Shown: positions 9,460 to 19,141, numbered from the stretch's first letter. The stretch: DNA of 64,000 nucleotides from Streptomyces netropsis (GCF_014203545.1 NZ_JACHJG010000004.1:273173-337172), one strand, 5' to 3'. Made by a program: numbers and translations. The notes: generated by a model from the sequence alone, not told the origin.

Positions 9460-10374
9460 CTACCAGCCGCGGTTGGCGTAGCGCTCCGACTCGGGGAGGG
9501 TGTCGCAGTTGATGCCGACCATGGCCTCGCCCAGGTTGCGGGAGGCGTCCGCGATGACCTTCGGGTCGTCGAAGAAGGTGGTGGCCTTCACGATGGCGGC
9601 GGCACGCTTGGCCGGGTCGCCGGACTTGAAGATGCCCGAGCCGACGAAGACGCCCTCGGCGCCGAGCTGGCGCATCAGCGCGGCGTCGGCGGGGGTGGCG
9701 ACGCCACCGGCGGAGAACAGCACGACCGGCAGCTTGCCGAGCTCGGCGACCTCCTTGACGAGCTCGTACGGGGCGCGCAGCTCCTTGGCGGCGGCGAACA
9801 GCTCGTTGTTGTCGTAGCCGCGCAGACGGGCGATCTCGTTCTTGATCTGGCGCAGGTGGCGCACGGCCTCGACGACGTTGCCGGTGCCGGCCTCGCCCTT
9901 GGAGCGGATCATGGCCGCACCCTCGGCTATGCGGCGCAGGGCCTCGCCCAGGTTGGTGGCACCGCAGACGAAGGGGGTGGTGAAGGCCCACTTGTCGCTG
10001 TGGTTGATCTCGTCGGCCGGGGTGAGGACCTCGGACTCGTCGATGTAGTCGACGCCGAGGGACTGCAGGACCTGGGCCTCGACGAAGTGGCCGATGCGGG
10101 ACTTGGCCATGACCGGGATGGAGACGGCGCCGATGATCTCCTCGATCATGTTCGGGTCCGACATCCGGGCCACGCCGCCGTCCTTGCGGATGTCCGCCGG
10201 AACCCGCTCCAGCGCCATGACCGCGACGGCGCCCGCGTCCTCGGCGATCTTCGCCTGCTCGGCATTGACGACGTCCATGATCACGCCGCCCTTGAGCTGC
10301 TCGGCCATGCCGCGCTTGACGCGCGCGGTGCCGGTCTCGGGGTTGGCGGACGTGCTGGTGGTCGTGCTGGACAC
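9460..10374 (-). CDS. pdxS: Pyridoxal 5'-phosphate synthase synthase subunit PdxS
   Basis: TIM-barrel enzyme that condenses ribose 5-phosphate, glyceraldehyde 3-phosphate and ammonia into PLP. At 304 residues the family core is fully visible ([55 protein letters not shown]-like [17 protein letters not shown]). The GTG start follows GTGAGGTCACC. It pairs with pdxT downstream. The 99-base gap upstream should hold its promoter. Confidence 0.97.
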   Translation of the reverse strand: MSSTTTSTSANPETGTARVKRGMAEQLKGGVIMDVVNAEQAKIAEDAGAVAVMALERVPADIRKDGGVARMSDPNMIEEIIGAVSIPVMAKSRIGHFVEAQVLQSLGVDYIDESEVLTPADEINHSDKWAFTTPFVCGATNLGEALRRIAEGAAMIRSKGEAGTGNVVEAVRHLRQIKNEIARLRGYDNNELFAAAKELRAPYELVKEVAELGKLPVVLFSAGGVATPADAALMRQLGAEGVFVGSGIFKSGDPAKRAAAIVKATTFFDDPKVIADASRNLGEAMVGINCDTLPESERYANRGW

Positions 10375-10433
10375 GATGGTGACCTCACTATCAAGGGCGG
10401 CGGCAATACTGCACCCTCATACAACCCAGCGCC

Positions 10434-10454
10434 TGGCCCGGGGAAAAAGGGCCA
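10434..10454 (-). terminator. Short hairpin downstream of the LemA-like gene
   Basis: A 6-bp stem (10434-10439 with 10449-10454) whose minus-strand loop contains five T. Weak candidate terminator in the gap before pdxS. Confidence 0.3.
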
Positions 10455-10473
10455 ATCCGAGGCCGGTGGCTTC

Positions 10474-11016
10474 TTAGTGGCCCGCCCGGTCCCCGAGCGC
10501 CACCGGAGGCTCGTCGTCCATCTCGAAGGCGAGGGGGAACGGCGCGTGGCCGGCGAGCCGGAACCAGCGCACCACCCGGTGTCTGCGCACGGCCCGGGCG
10601 GCGCGCACCGCGTCGTTGTGGAACCGCCGGGCCATCGGCACCCGGCGTACGGCCTCCGTCAGCTCCCGCAGTGACTCCTCACCGCCCGGCGCCTGCCGCA
10701 CGGCCTCGACCTGCGGCGCCTCGGCGAAGACGGCGCGCAGCGCCTGGCTCAGCTCGCTCTCGGCGACCTCGCGGTGCTCCTCCTCGGCCTGCCGGGCGGC
10801 GTGCGCGGCCTGGTAGAGAACGATGGAGGAGGCGGGGTCGAGGACGGAGGCGGTGCCGAGTTCCTGGGCGACCGAGGCCCGCCGCAGCAATTGGGCGTCC
10901 AGCGCCGCCCGCGCGGCGTCGATACGGCTGTGCAGCCGGTCCAGTCGGCCGGCCGTCCAGCTCAGATAGACGCCGATGACGACCAGAGCGGCCGCGATCC
11001 AGATCAGTGTGGTCAC
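10474..11016 (-). CDS. LemA-like membrane-anchored protein
   Basis: 180 residues. There is one N-terminal membrane helix (LIWIAAALVVIGVYLSWTAGR), then a long helical region (LDRLHSRIDAARAALDAQLLRRASVAQEL) and a C-terminal ARRFHNDAVRAARAVRRHRVVRWF, which resembles the LemA pattern of a Tyr/Phe-Asn-x-x-Val repeat. LemA proteins are membrane proteins of uncertain role. The start is GTG. It lies between pimA and pdxS, as in other streptomycetes. The family call is moderate and the function unknown. Confidence 0.75.
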   Translation of the reverse strand: MTTLIWIAAALVVIGVYLSWTAGRLDRLHSRIDAARAALDAQLLRRASVAQELGTASVLDPASSIVLYQAAHAARQAEEEHREVAESELSQALRAVFAEAPQVEAVRQAPGGEESLRELTEAVRRVPMARRFHNDAVRAARAVRRHRVVRWFRLAGHAPFPLAFEMDDEPPVALGDRAGH

Positions 11017-11076
11017 GCGGCCTCACGTTACCGCTCGCCGCGGGTGCCGCTGCCGCGCCGTGGGGCTCCGCCCAGG

Positions 11077-11477
11077 GGCCCGCCGGACCGGCCGACGGCC
11101 GCGGTGCGACCGTGCGGTCCGCTCACCCCCCGGCTCAGCCGGGACCACGAGCCGACGACGCGACGGACGGCCGCCGCCCTGCCGCACCGTCCGCCGGGCC
11201 CCGCCCACGGCCTTGCCGAACCGGCCGACCACCGCGGTACGACCCAGCGGCCGCACCCCTCCGGCTCCGCCGGGCCACGAGCTGACGAAACGGCAGCCCT
11301 CACTACCCCTGCCCCACCGCGGCTGCCACTGCCGCGCCGCCGGACTCGCACAGGCCCGCCGAACCGGCCGACGGCCGCGCTACGGCCGTGCGATCCACTC
11401 CCCGGCTCAGCCGGGACCACGAGCCGACGACGCGACGGACGGCCGCCGCTCTGCCGGACCGTCCGCCGGGCCCCACC
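11077..11477. repeat. Imperfect triplicated repeat in the 618-base gap before pimA
   Basis: The gap 11017-11634 has no credible gene. It holds two near-identical copies of a ~125-base unit (about 11077-11205 and 11353-11477) sharing the same 48-base core from CCGGCTCAGCCGGG onward with only single-base differences. A more diverged partial copy lies at about 11211-11298. Each unit contains a small GGCTCAGCC palindrome. Confidence 0.75.
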
Positions 11478-11634
11478 CGAAGGCATGGCGGGGGGGGGAC
11501 CACGCCGACGGAGTCCGGGCCGGGCGTTCGGCTCGGCACACCGGGCGGCCATGCCCGGGGGAACAGAGGCCGCCTCCGCGGGGGCACACCCCGCGCGGCA
11601 GCGGCCGAGCGGCGAGCGGCCACGCGGCGAGCGT

Positions 11635-12795
11635 TCAGTCCCGCGCCAGGCCGAAGCGGGCGCGGAGGCTGACGCGTTCGTCGGCGGCCACCGAGGCCGC
11701 ACCCGCCGTCACCGTCTCGTAGACGGCCAGGATGTCCGCCCCGACCCGGGACCAGTCGAAGCGGCGCACGTGCTTGCTGCCCCGTTCGCTCAGTCCGGTG
11801 CGGTGCGCGGGGTCGGCGAGGAGGCGCAGGGCCGCCGCGGCGAGCGCGTCGGCGTCCTCGTTCGCGAACAGCTCGCCCGCCGAGCCCTGGTCGAGGACCT
11901 GGGCGAAGGCGTCCAGGTCGCTGGCGAGGACGGGCGCGCCCGCCGACATCGCCTCGACCAGGATGATGCCGAAGGACTCGCCGCCCGTGTTGGGCGCCAC
12001 GTACACGTCGACGCTGCGCAGCAGCCGCGCCTTGTCCTCGTCGCTGACCATGCCGAGGAACTCCACGCGTTCGCGCATCCCGGCGGGCAGGCTCGCGACG
12101 GCCTCCTCCTCGTCACCGCGCCCGGCGACCAGCAGCCTGGTGCCGGGGCGTTCCGCGAGGATCTTCGGCAGGGCGCGCATCAGGACGGGCAGGCCCTTGC
12201 GGGGCTCGTCGATGCGGCCGATGAAGCCGATCGTGCCGCCCTGCCACTCCGGCTTGGGCTCGGCGCGGGCGAAGAAGTCCACGTCGACGCCGTTGGGGAT
12301 GACCACCGCGTCGCCGCCGAGGTGCTCGACGAGCGTCCTGCGCGCGTACTCGCTCACGGCGATCCGCGCACTGATCTTCTCCAGCGCGGGCTGCAGGATC
12401 GGGTACGCGGCGATCATGGCGCGGGAGCGCGGGTTGGAGGTGTGGAAGGTCGCCACGATCGGCCCCTGCGCGGCCCAGCAGGCCAGCAGGCCCAGCGACG
12501 GCGAGGTGGGCTCGTGGATGTGGATGACGTCGAAGTCGCCGTCGTGCAGCCAGCGGCGGACCCGCGCGGCGGACAGGAAGCCGAAGTTGAGCCGCGCCAC
12601 GGAGCCGTTGTACGGCACGGGCACGGCACGGCCCGCCGAGACGACGAACGGCGGCAGCGGCGTCTCGTCGTCCGCCGGGGCCAGCACGGACACCTCGTGG
12701 CCCAGCCGGATGAGGTGCTCGGCGAGGTCCCGGATGTGGAACTGGACGCCACCGGGCACGTCCCACGAATACGGGCAGACGATCCCGATCCTCAA
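11635..12795 (-). CDS. pimA: Phosphatidylinositol alpha-mannosyltransferase
   Basis: GT4 glycosyltransferase that puts the first mannose on phosphatidylinositol at the cytoplasmic face of the membrane. I use TTG 12795 (386 residues, LRIGIVCPYSWDVPGGVQFHI). It overlaps the acyltransferase stop in TTGA and has GGGGA upstream. Motifs are the N-terminal GGVQFHIRDLAE glycine loop and the EX7E region (GGESFGIILVEAMSAG). The pgsA-acyltransferase-pimA order matches mycobacterial Rv2612c-Rv2610c. The trailing domain is normal. Confidence 0.93.
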   Translation of the reverse strand: MRIGIVCPYSWDVPGGVQFHIRDLAEHLIRLGHEVSVLAPADDETPLPPFVVSAGRAVPVPYNGSVARLNFGFLSAARVRRWLHDGDFDVIHIHEPTSPSLGLLACWAAQGPIVATFHTSNPRSRAMIAAYPILQPALEKISARIAVSEYARRTLVEHLGGDAVVIPNGVDVDFFARAEPKPEWQGGTIGFIGRIDEPRKGLPVLMRALPKILAERPGTRLLVAGRGDEEEAVASLPAGMRERVEFLGMVSDEDKARLLRSVDVYVAPNTGGESFGIILVEAMSAGAPVLASDLDAFAQVLDQGSAGELFANEDADALAAAALRLLADPAHRTGLSERGSKHVRRFDWSRVGADILAVYETVTAGAASVAADERVSLRARFGLARD

Positions 12796-13721
12796 CGTTT
12801 CCCCGTTCCGGAACTCTGATCGGCGCGACCGGTCCGCGGCTCGAGGTCGGCGAGCCACAGCCGTTGGAGCATGTGCCAGTCCTGCGGGTGCTCGGCGATG
12901 CCGGAGGCGAAGGCGTCGGCCATCCCCTGCGTCATGGCCGCTGCCTTCTCCGCCCGGGTGCCCGTGGCGGGCACCTCGATCGGCGCGTGGATCCGCCCCC
13001 GCATGACCGGCGAACGGTCGTACCAGAGGGTGACCGGCATCAACGGCGCGCCGGTCTGCACCGCGAGCATCGCGGGCCCGGCGGGCATCTTCGCCGCCTC
13101 GCCGAAGAAGGTGACCTCTATGCCGGAGGAGGACAGATCACGGTCGGCCACCAGGCAGACCAGACCGCCCGAGCGCAGCCGCCGGGCGAGCGTCCCGAAG
13201 GCGCTGCCGCCCGCGTGCGGCAGGACCTCCATGCCGAGCCCCTCGCGGTAGGCGACGAACCGGTCGTAGAGCGCCTCGGGCTTGAGCCGCTCGGCGACCG
13301 TGGTGAAGGGCACCCCGAGCTTGGTGGTGACCCAGGCCCCGGCGAGGTCGTAGTTGCCCATGTGGGGCAGGGCGATGATCGCGCCGCGCCCCGCCGCCAG
13401 GGCCTCTTCCAGGTGGTGCAGGCCCTCGGGCGTGAAGCCGTCACGGACGCGGCTCCTGCTCCAGGCCGGCAGCCGGAAGGACTCTATCCAGTAGCGGGTG
13501 TACGAGCGCATGCCCGCCCGGGACAGCCGGGCGAGCCGCGCCGCGTCCGCGTCCGGCACCACCCGGGCGAGGTTGGCCTCCAGGCGCCGCACGCCCGCGC
13601 CGCGCCGCTTCCAGACGGTGTCCGCGATCCGCCGGCCCAGCCGTACGGCGACCGGTTCGGGAAGCTTCTTGACCGTGGCCCAGCCGAGCCCGTACAGCGC
13701 GTCGGTCAGCTTCTCCTTCAC
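12792..13721 (-). CDS. Phosphatidylinositol mannoside acyltransferase (LpxL/HtrB-like)
   Basis: Acylates PIM on its mannose, next step after PimA. The 309 residues belong to the lysophospholipid acyltransferase superfamily: the HX4D-type motif is HMGNYDLAGAWV, followed by VADRDLSSSGIEVTFFGEAAKMPAGPAMLA and EHPQDWHMLQRLW. The GTG start overlaps the pgsA stop (GTGA) and its stop overlaps the pimA start, so all three are translationally coupled. It corresponds to the mycobacterial Rv2611c/PatA position. Confidence 0.92.
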   Translation of the reverse strand: MKEKLTDALYGLGWATVKKLPEPVAVRLGRRIADTVWKRRGAGVRRLEANLARVVPDADAARLARLSRAGMRSYTRYWIESFRLPAWSRSRVRDGFTPEGLHHLEEALAAGRGAIIALPHMGNYDLAGAWVTTKLGVPFTTVAERLKPEALYDRFVAYREGLGMEVLPHAGGSAFGTLARRLRSGGLVCLVADRDLSSSGIEVTFFGEAAKMPAGPAMLAVQTGAPLMPVTLWYDRSPVMRGRIHAPIEVPATGTRAEKAAAMTQGMADAFASGIAEHPQDWHMLQRLWLADLEPRTGRADQSSGTGKR

Positions 13722-14377
13722 CCGGTCTCGCCCCCGCCGGCCGGCACCGCGTCCGCCTCGGCGGCCTCGCGGCGCACGGTCACCACCCGCTGGATCATGG
13801 TGACCAGGCTGCCGACGGCCACGATCCACAGGGCGATGGGCAGCAGCTTGTCGATGTGCGGGACGCCGAACTTGTGCAGTCCGGAGAAGCCGCAGGCCAC
13901 CAGGGAGATGACGAGCCGCTCGGCCCGCTCGACCAGACCGTTGACATTGACCGGCAGGCCGATGGCCTCGCCGCGTGCCTTGGTGTACGAGACCACCTGG
14001 CCGCTGGCGAGGCAGAAGATCGTCACCGCGCACAGGGTGATGCTGTCGCCCCCTCCGGCGTACCAGAGCGCGAGCCCGCCGAAGATCGCCGCGTCGGCGA
14101 CCCGGTCGAGGGTGGAGTCGAGGAAGGCCCCCCACCGGCTGGAGCGGCCCAGCTGACGGGCCATGTTGCCGTCGATCAGGTCCGAGAAGACGAACAGCGT
14201 GATGACGACCGTGCCCCAGAAGAACTCCCCCTGGGGGTAGAAGACCAGCGCACCCGCCATCACACCGCCGGTACCGATGAGGGTCACCGCGTCGGGGCTG
14301 ACGCCCAGGCGGATGAGCAGGGCGGCGAACGGCGTGAGAACACGCGTGAAGAACGCACGCGCGTACTTGTTCAGCAT
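13718..14377 (-). CDS. pgsA: Phosphatidylinositol phosphate synthase (CDP-alcohol phosphotransferase)
   Basis: Transfers a phosphatidyl group from CDP-diacylglycerol to inositol 1-phosphate. I start at ATG 14377 (219 residues, MLNKYARAFFTRVLTPFA), the conserved streptomycete N-terminus. The family signature D-G-x2-A-R-x8-G-x3-D-x3-D reads DGNMARQLGRSSRWGAFLDSTLD. About six membrane helices are seen. It heads the PIM operon and is divergent from the EF-G-like gene across 644 bases. Confidence 0.94.
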   Translation of the reverse strand: MLNKYARAFFTRVLTPFAALLIRLGVSPDAVTLIGTGGVMAGALVFYPQGEFFWGTVVITLFVFSDLIDGNMARQLGRSSRWGAFLDSTLDRVADAAIFGGLALWYAGGGDSITLCAVTIFCLASGQVVSYTKARGEAIGLPVNVNGLVERAERLVISLVACGFSGLHKFGVPHIDKLLPIALWIVAVGSLVTMIQRVVTVRREAAEADAVPAGGGETG

Positions 14378-15021
14378 GGCCTTCCCGAAGGGTCGTGTCG
14401 GGCCGGGTGGTCGGAAGGCCACCGGCTGGCCCATCGTAGCCAGGCGCCCGGGGCCCGCCGCGCACGCATCACTCGTGGAGCCCAAGGCGCAGGTCACACC
14501 CGTACGGCGGTGCCCGACCGGCCGCCTCCGTGCCGCCCCGGCCAACGGGCCCGGTCCGACGGCCGATCGCGGGCGGCCCGGTGGCGGGCCCGCCGCGCGC
14601 GCCCCCCGGCGCGGCCGCCGTCCCGCGGCGCACGACATGCGGAAGATCACGTGCTGCTCCCCCGCCCGCCCGGCACCTCCACCCCGACCGGCGGCACCGG
14701 AAAGCAGGGCCGGAAGACAGGGCCGGAAACCGGACGTCCTACGGCGGGGCTCCGTCGAACGGACCCACCGGCGTCCCGGCCCGCACTCGCGCCCGCCCCC
14801 GGTCGGCCGGCCCGGCACACCCGGCGGGCCCCGGGCCGAAACCCGCAGGTCCACGGCCCGGCCGACCCGCCGCACGGGACGGGGAGACCGGAGCCGCCCC
14901 CTCCCGCAGGCCCGGCCGCGTGCCCGGCCGACGGTGGCGGCCCCGTGTTCGACGTATGGACGCAGCGTGACCACGGTGGAAAGCTCGAAGGACCGCAGGT
15001 GTCGACCGGGAGGCAAGACAC
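14378..15021. other. Gene-free divergent region
   Basis: 644 bases between pgsA (minus) and the EF-G-like gene (plus). Very GC-rich; long frames run through it but lack ribosome binding sites or family sequence. Promoters for both genes must lie here, but I recognise none confidently. Confidence 0.5.
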
Positions 15022-17229
15022 ATGGGCGAGAAGACGAGCACACACCCAGGGGCCGCGGGCAGGGCAGCGTCGGCCGACCGGCCCAGCCGCATCAGGAACG
15101 TGGTGCTGGTCGGCCACAGCGGGTCCGGGAAGACGACGCTGGTGGAGGCCCTGGCCCTGGCCACCGGCGCGGTCAACCGCGCGGGCCGGGTCGAGGACGG
15201 CGCGGCCCTCTCCGACTACGACGAGATGGAACACCGCCAGCAGCGCTCCGTACAGCTGTCCCTGGTCCCCGTCGAATGGGCCGGAATCAAGGTCAACCTC
15301 TTGGACGCGCCCGGCTACGCCGACTTCGTCGGCGAGCTGAGGGCCGGTCTGCGCGCCGCGGACGCGGCCCTCTTCGTCGTCTCGGCGGCCGAGGGCACCG
15401 AAGGCATCGCCGGCGCGACCCGCACGGTGTGGGAGGAGTGCGCGGCGGTCGGCATGCCCCGCGCGATCGTGGTGACCCACCTGGAAGCGGCCCGCGCGGA
15501 CTTCGAGGAGATGACCCGCACCTGTCGCGACGCCTTCGGCGGCGACTCCCCGGACTCCGTACTGCCGCTGTATCTGCCGCTGCGCGGCGCGGAGGGCCCC
15601 GACGGGCACCGCCCCGTGATCGGCCTCATCGGCCTGCTCTCCCAGCGGATCTTCGACTACTCCTCGGGGACGCGGACGGACAGCGCGCCCGCCCCCGACC
15701 ACCTGCCGCTGATCGAGGAGGCCCGCAACAAGCTCATCGAGGGGATCATCGCCGAGAGCGAGGACGAGACCCTCATGGACCGCTATCTGACCGGCGAGGA
15801 CATCGACGTCAAGACCCTCGTCGAGGACCTGGAACGGGCCGTCGCGCGCGGCACCTTCCACCCGGTCCTCGCCGCCGCCCCCGCCGCCGAGGGCGCCAAG
15901 GCGGGCCTGGGCACCGTCGAGCTGCTGGAACTGATCACCGGCGCCTTCCCCACCCCGCCCGAACGCCGGACCCCCGTCGTCACCACCCCGGAGGGCGCCC
16001 CGCGCCCACCCCTGGAGTGCGACCCGGCCGGCCCCCTCGCCGCGGAGGTGATCAAGACCTCCTCGGACCCGTACGTCGGCCGGATCTCCCTGGTCCGGGT
16101 CTTCTCCGGCACCCTGCGCCCCGACGAGACGGTGCACGTCTCCGGACACGGACTGGAGGACCGGGGCCACGAGAGCCACGACGTCGACGAACGCGTCGGC
16201 GCCCTCTCCTCGCCCTTCGGCAAGCACCAGCGGCCGCTCAACCAGGCCATCGCCGGGGACATCGCCTGCGTCGCCAAACTCACCCGCGCCGAGACCGGCG
16301 ACACCCTCTCCGCCAAGGGCGACCCGCTCCTGATGGAACCCTGGGAGATGCCCGACCCCCTGCTGCCCGTCGCCATCCAGGCACACAGCAAGGCCGACGA
16401 GGACAAGCTCTCCCAGGGGCTGGCCCGCCTGGTCGCCGAGGACCCCACCATGCGCCTGGAACACAACCCGCACACCCACCAGGTCGTCCTGTGGTGCCTC
16501 GGCGAAGCCCACCGCGACGTGGCCCTGGAGCGGCTGCGCACCCGCTACGGCGTACGCGTCGACGCCGTGCCGTACAAGGTGTCCCTGCGCGAGACGTTCG
16601 GCTCCAAGGCCGCCGGGCGCGGGCGGCACGTCAAACAATCGGGCGGCCACGGCCAGTACGCCATCTGCGAGATCGAGGTCGAACCGCTGCCCGGCGGCTC
16701 CGGCATCGAATTCGTCGACAAGGTCGTCGGCGGCGCCGTGCCGCGCCAGTTCATCCCGTCGGTGGAGAAGGGCGTCCGCGCCCAGGCGGCCCGCGGCGTC
16801 GCCGCCGGCCACCCCCTCGTCGACGTCCGGATCACCCTCCTCGACGGCAAGGCCCACTCGGTGGACTCCTCCGACGCCGCCTTCCAGACCGCGGGCGCCC
16901 TCGCCCTGCGCGAAGCCGCCGCCGAGGCCCGGATCCACCTCCTCGAACCCGTCGCCGAGGTACGCATCCTGGTCTCCGACGACTACGTCGGCCCGGTGAT
17001 GAGCGACCTCTCCGGCCGCCGCGGCCGCGTCGTCGGAACCGAGCAGTCCGGGGACGGCCGCACCCTCGTACGGGCCGAGGTCCCGGAGATCGAGATCGAC
17101 CGCTACGCGGTGGACCTGCGCTCCCTCTCGCACGGCACCGGACGCTTCAGCCGCTCCTACGCCCGGCACGAACCCATGCCGCAGAACGTCGCGGACCGCG
17201 TCCGCGAACAGGCCGAGAACGGCGCATAG
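15022..17229 (+). CDS. Elongation factor G-like protein (EF-G2 type) with altered GTPase motifs
   Basis: 735 residues with the five-domain EF-G layout. G1 is intact (GHSGSGKTTL, residues about 33-42). The switch I RGIT motif reads RSVQ, the switch II DTPGH motif reads DAPGY, and the NKxD base-recognition motif reads THLE. Domain IV and V sequences are recognisable (GRGRHVKQSGGHGQYAICEIEVEPL, MSDLSGRRGRVVGTEQ). The ATG start follows GGGAGGCAAGACAC. In mycobacteria a second EF-G binds GTP but lacks ribosome-dependent GTPase activity; the motif changes suggest the same here. Role unknown, perhaps ribosome-bound. A strong terminator follows. Confidence 0.9.
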   Translation: MGEKTSTHPGAAGRAASADRPSRIRNVVLVGHSGSGKTTLVEALALATGAVNRAGRVEDGAALSDYDEMEHRQQRSVQLSLVPVEWAGIKVNLLDAPGYADFVGELRAGLRAADAALFVVSAAEGTEGIAGATRTVWEECAAVGMPRAIVVTHLEAARADFEEMTRTCRDAFGGDSPDSVLPLYLPLRGAEGPDGHRPVIGLIGLLSQRIFDYSSGTRTDSAPAPDHLPLIEEARNKLIEGIIAESEDETLMDRYLTGEDIDVKTLVEDLERAVARGTFHPVLAAAPAAEGAKAGLGTVELLELITGAFPTPPERRTPVVTTPEGAPRPPLECDPAGPLAAEVIKTSSDPYVGRISLVRVFSGTLRPDETVHVSGHGLEDRGHESHDVDERVGALSSPFGKHQRPLNQAIAGDIACVAKLTRAETGDTLSAKGDPLLMEPWEMPDPLLPVAIQAHSKADEDKLSQGLARLVAEDPTMRLEHNPHTHQVVLWCLGEAHRDVALERLRTRYGVRVDAVPYKVSLRETFGSKAAGRGRHVKQSGGHGQYAICEIEVEPLPGGSGIEFVDKVVGGAVPRQFIPSVEKGVRAQAARGVAAGHPLVDVRITLLDGKAHSVDSSDAAFQTAGALALREAAAEARIHLLEPVAEVRILVSDDYVGPVMSDLSGRRGRVVGTEQSGDGRTLVRAEVPEIEIDRYAVDLRSLSHGTGRFSRSYARHEPMPQNVADRVREQAENGA

Positions 17230-17234
17230 TTCAC

Positions 17235-17272
17235 AAGCCGCCCGCCCCAACTGACCGGAGGCGGGCGGCTTT
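17235..17272 (+). terminator. Terminator after the EF-G-like gene
   Basis: A perfect 12-bp stem (17235-17246 with 17260-17271), 13-base loop, short T-run at the end. It starts five bases after the stop codon. Confidence 0.85.
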
Positions 17273-17395
17273 CCGATCTCCCACGACAGGCGGCACCCCA
17301 CCCGTTACGCTGAGCACGCGGCCCATAACGTATGACATCGGGCCGTAGTCGGGAGCACGTCGCAGCATCGGGAATGCGCGGCATTGGGGGCAACA

Positions 17396-19045
17396 GTGGC
17401 AGCAGGGGACCCGTTCGACTTCAGTCCGGGCGCACAGATTCCGCTCTCGGGGGCCGCCGGACAGACCGCGGCGACGCAGGCCCTGGCCTCCGCCGCCTAC
17501 CGCGACGACGCCGTCGAGGAACTGCTCAAGGCCAACTCCGACTGGGCCACCTCCGAGGTCAAGAAACCCCGCATCGCCCTCTTCGAACCCAATCTGGGCG
17601 AAGCCTTCTCCCGCGCCGTGCAGCAGCGGATGCTCGGCGGCAAACCCCTCATCCAGTCCTTCGGCCTCGAACCGCGGCCCGTCGTCGAGCACTGCCTCGC
17701 CGCCAACCGCATCCGCAAACAGCGCGACGCCAGACTGACCCTCATCATGGCCGTCTGCGGGCTGCTCTTCCTGCCCGGCGTCCTGCTCTGGCTCGGCGTC
17801 TTCCAGCTCCGCCGCATGCTCGCCGGAGCGCAGAACAAGCGCGCCGGGGCCCTCAGCACCCTCCTGCTGACCGTCCTCGGCGTCATCGCCGTCATCTTCC
17901 TGGTCAAACTGCCCGTCCACGGCTTCTGGAGCATCTACGTCCGGGCCATGGTCATCGCCCCCGTCATCGGCGGCCTGTGGGCCAAGCGCATCTGCGAGCG
18001 CACCGCCAAGGACCTCCGTAGCGCCTGGACCGGGCTGCTCGGCGGCGGTGGCGTCGCCGCGAAGATCCCCGAAGCCGTCCCCCAGAGCCCCGGCGAGACC
18101 GCCGCCGAGCGACTGCGCCAGAGCCTGGAGAGGCTCAGCGCCGACCAGCGGAGCAACATCGTCTTCTACGCCGGCCCCAAGGGCATACTCGGCATGGGCA
18201 CCCGCTGGGGCAGCTGGCAGCTCGCCGAGGAGCTCATCCCCCTCGACCCCGACAAGGAAATCAACCCCTTCCGCAGCTGGGACGTCATCCGCGCCATCCA
18301 CGACCAGCTGCGCCTCCTCGAGCGCAGCCCCGTCCACACCGGCGGCTTCACCCCGCCCTTCGTCGAGCACTGGGTGGTCTCCCCCATCGGCGAGGGCGCG
18401 ACCGCCGTCTCCCGGCCCGAAGGGACCGAAGGCGCCTTCCAGATACGCGGCGCGGAGCTCCAGAAGATCTGCAACGAGCAGCAGTTCGGCAGCGGCGACC
18501 GCCACTACCTGGGCGTCCAGTTCGTCCTCTGGGACGGCCAGCTGGTCATCACCCTCCTGATCACCGTCACCGTGCTGCACAAGACGCTGCGCATCGAGGT
18601 CACCGGCCACGCCCTCGGCCCCACCCACTCCGTGTTCAACGGCAAGCCCAAGAACCGCACCAAGACCTTCAAGAAGGGTCTCAAGTTCTGGGAGACCCGG
18701 ACCGTGACCCTGCCCGTCGTCGCCCCCCGCGAGGTCGTGCGGCTCGCCGCCCGAGCCCCCCTCACCTGGTACCCGCCCCTGCTGGAGTACTGGGGCGGCA
18801 AGCTCGTCCTCCCCGAGCCCTTCGGTCTCCGCCACGCCTGGGCCGACAAGCCCTGGCGGCACCGCTTCATGGCCGACGACGCGCTGCGCGCCGCCACCCC
18901 CGTCCTGCGGGTGGTCCACGAGGCCGCCCTGCGCGTGCTGAAGGAGAACGGCGTGGACACCGAGCACTTCGGCAAGCGCGCCGGCTCGCTCAGCGTCGCC
19001 ATCCAGGATGTGAAGCCCACTCAGGCGGACGTGTACAACGCCTGA
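17396..19045 (+). CDS. Unrecognised membrane protein, 549 residues
   Basis: I do not recognise this family. GTG 17396 has GGGGG five bases upstream; TTG 17384 is an alternative. Hydrophobic helices occur near residues 110-135 (LTLIMAVCGLLFLPGVLLWLGV), 145-170 (LSTLLLTVLGVIAVIFLV) and 180-195. The rest is soluble and mixed alpha/beta, with another hydrophobic strand at VITLLITVTVLHKTL. The region after residue 230 carries a conserved-looking segment (NIVFYAGPKGILGMGTRWGSW). It has its own upstream gap and stands between the EF-G-like gene and a bidirectional terminator. Confidence 0.8.
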   Translation: MAAGDPFDFSPGAQIPLSGAAGQTAATQALASAAYRDDAVEELLKANSDWATSEVKKPRIALFEPNLGEAFSRAVQQRMLGGKPLIQSFGLEPRPVVEHCLAANRIRKQRDARLTLIMAVCGLLFLPGVLLWLGVFQLRRMLAGAQNKRAGALSTLLLTVLGVIAVIFLVKLPVHGFWSIYVRAMVIAPVIGGLWAKRICERTAKDLRSAWTGLLGGGGVAAKIPEAVPQSPGETAAERLRQSLERLSADQRSNIVFYAGPKGILGMGTRWGSWQLAEELIPLDPDKEINPFRSWDVIRAIHDQLRLLERSPVHTGGFTPPFVEHWVVSPIGEGATAVSRPEGTEGAFQIRGAELQKICNEQQFGSGDRHYLGVQFVLWDGQLVITLLITVTVLHKTLRIEVTGHALGPTHSVFNGKPKNRTKTFKKGLKFWETRTVTLPVVAPREVVRLAARAPLTWYPPLLEYWGGKLVLPEPFGLRHAWADKPWRHRFMADDALRAATPVLRVVHEAALRVLKENGVDTEHFGKRAGSLSVAIQDVKPTQADVYNA

Positions 19046-19067
19046 TCCGCACCCTGACACCGCATGG

Positions 19068-19106
19068 GTGAGGCCCCGGGACCTGATGGGCGCCCCGGGG
19101 CCTCAC
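19068..19106. terminator. Bidirectional terminator between convergent genes
   Basis: Perfect 13-bp stem (19068-19080 with 19094-19106), 13-base loop, between the membrane protein gene and the beta-propeller gene, which converge here. Confidence 0.85.
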
Positions 19107-19141
19107 TATGCGTCAGGGGCCCTGCACGGCCCGGGAGTCCC

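Noticed and set aside
14277..17348. Very long plus-strand frame (over 1000 codons) through the EF-G-like gene, and an 884-codon minus-strand frame opposite it
   Set aside because: Both run over a clearly coding gene in another frame and have Arg/Pro/His-rich nonsense composition, the usual mirror of high-GC third positions.
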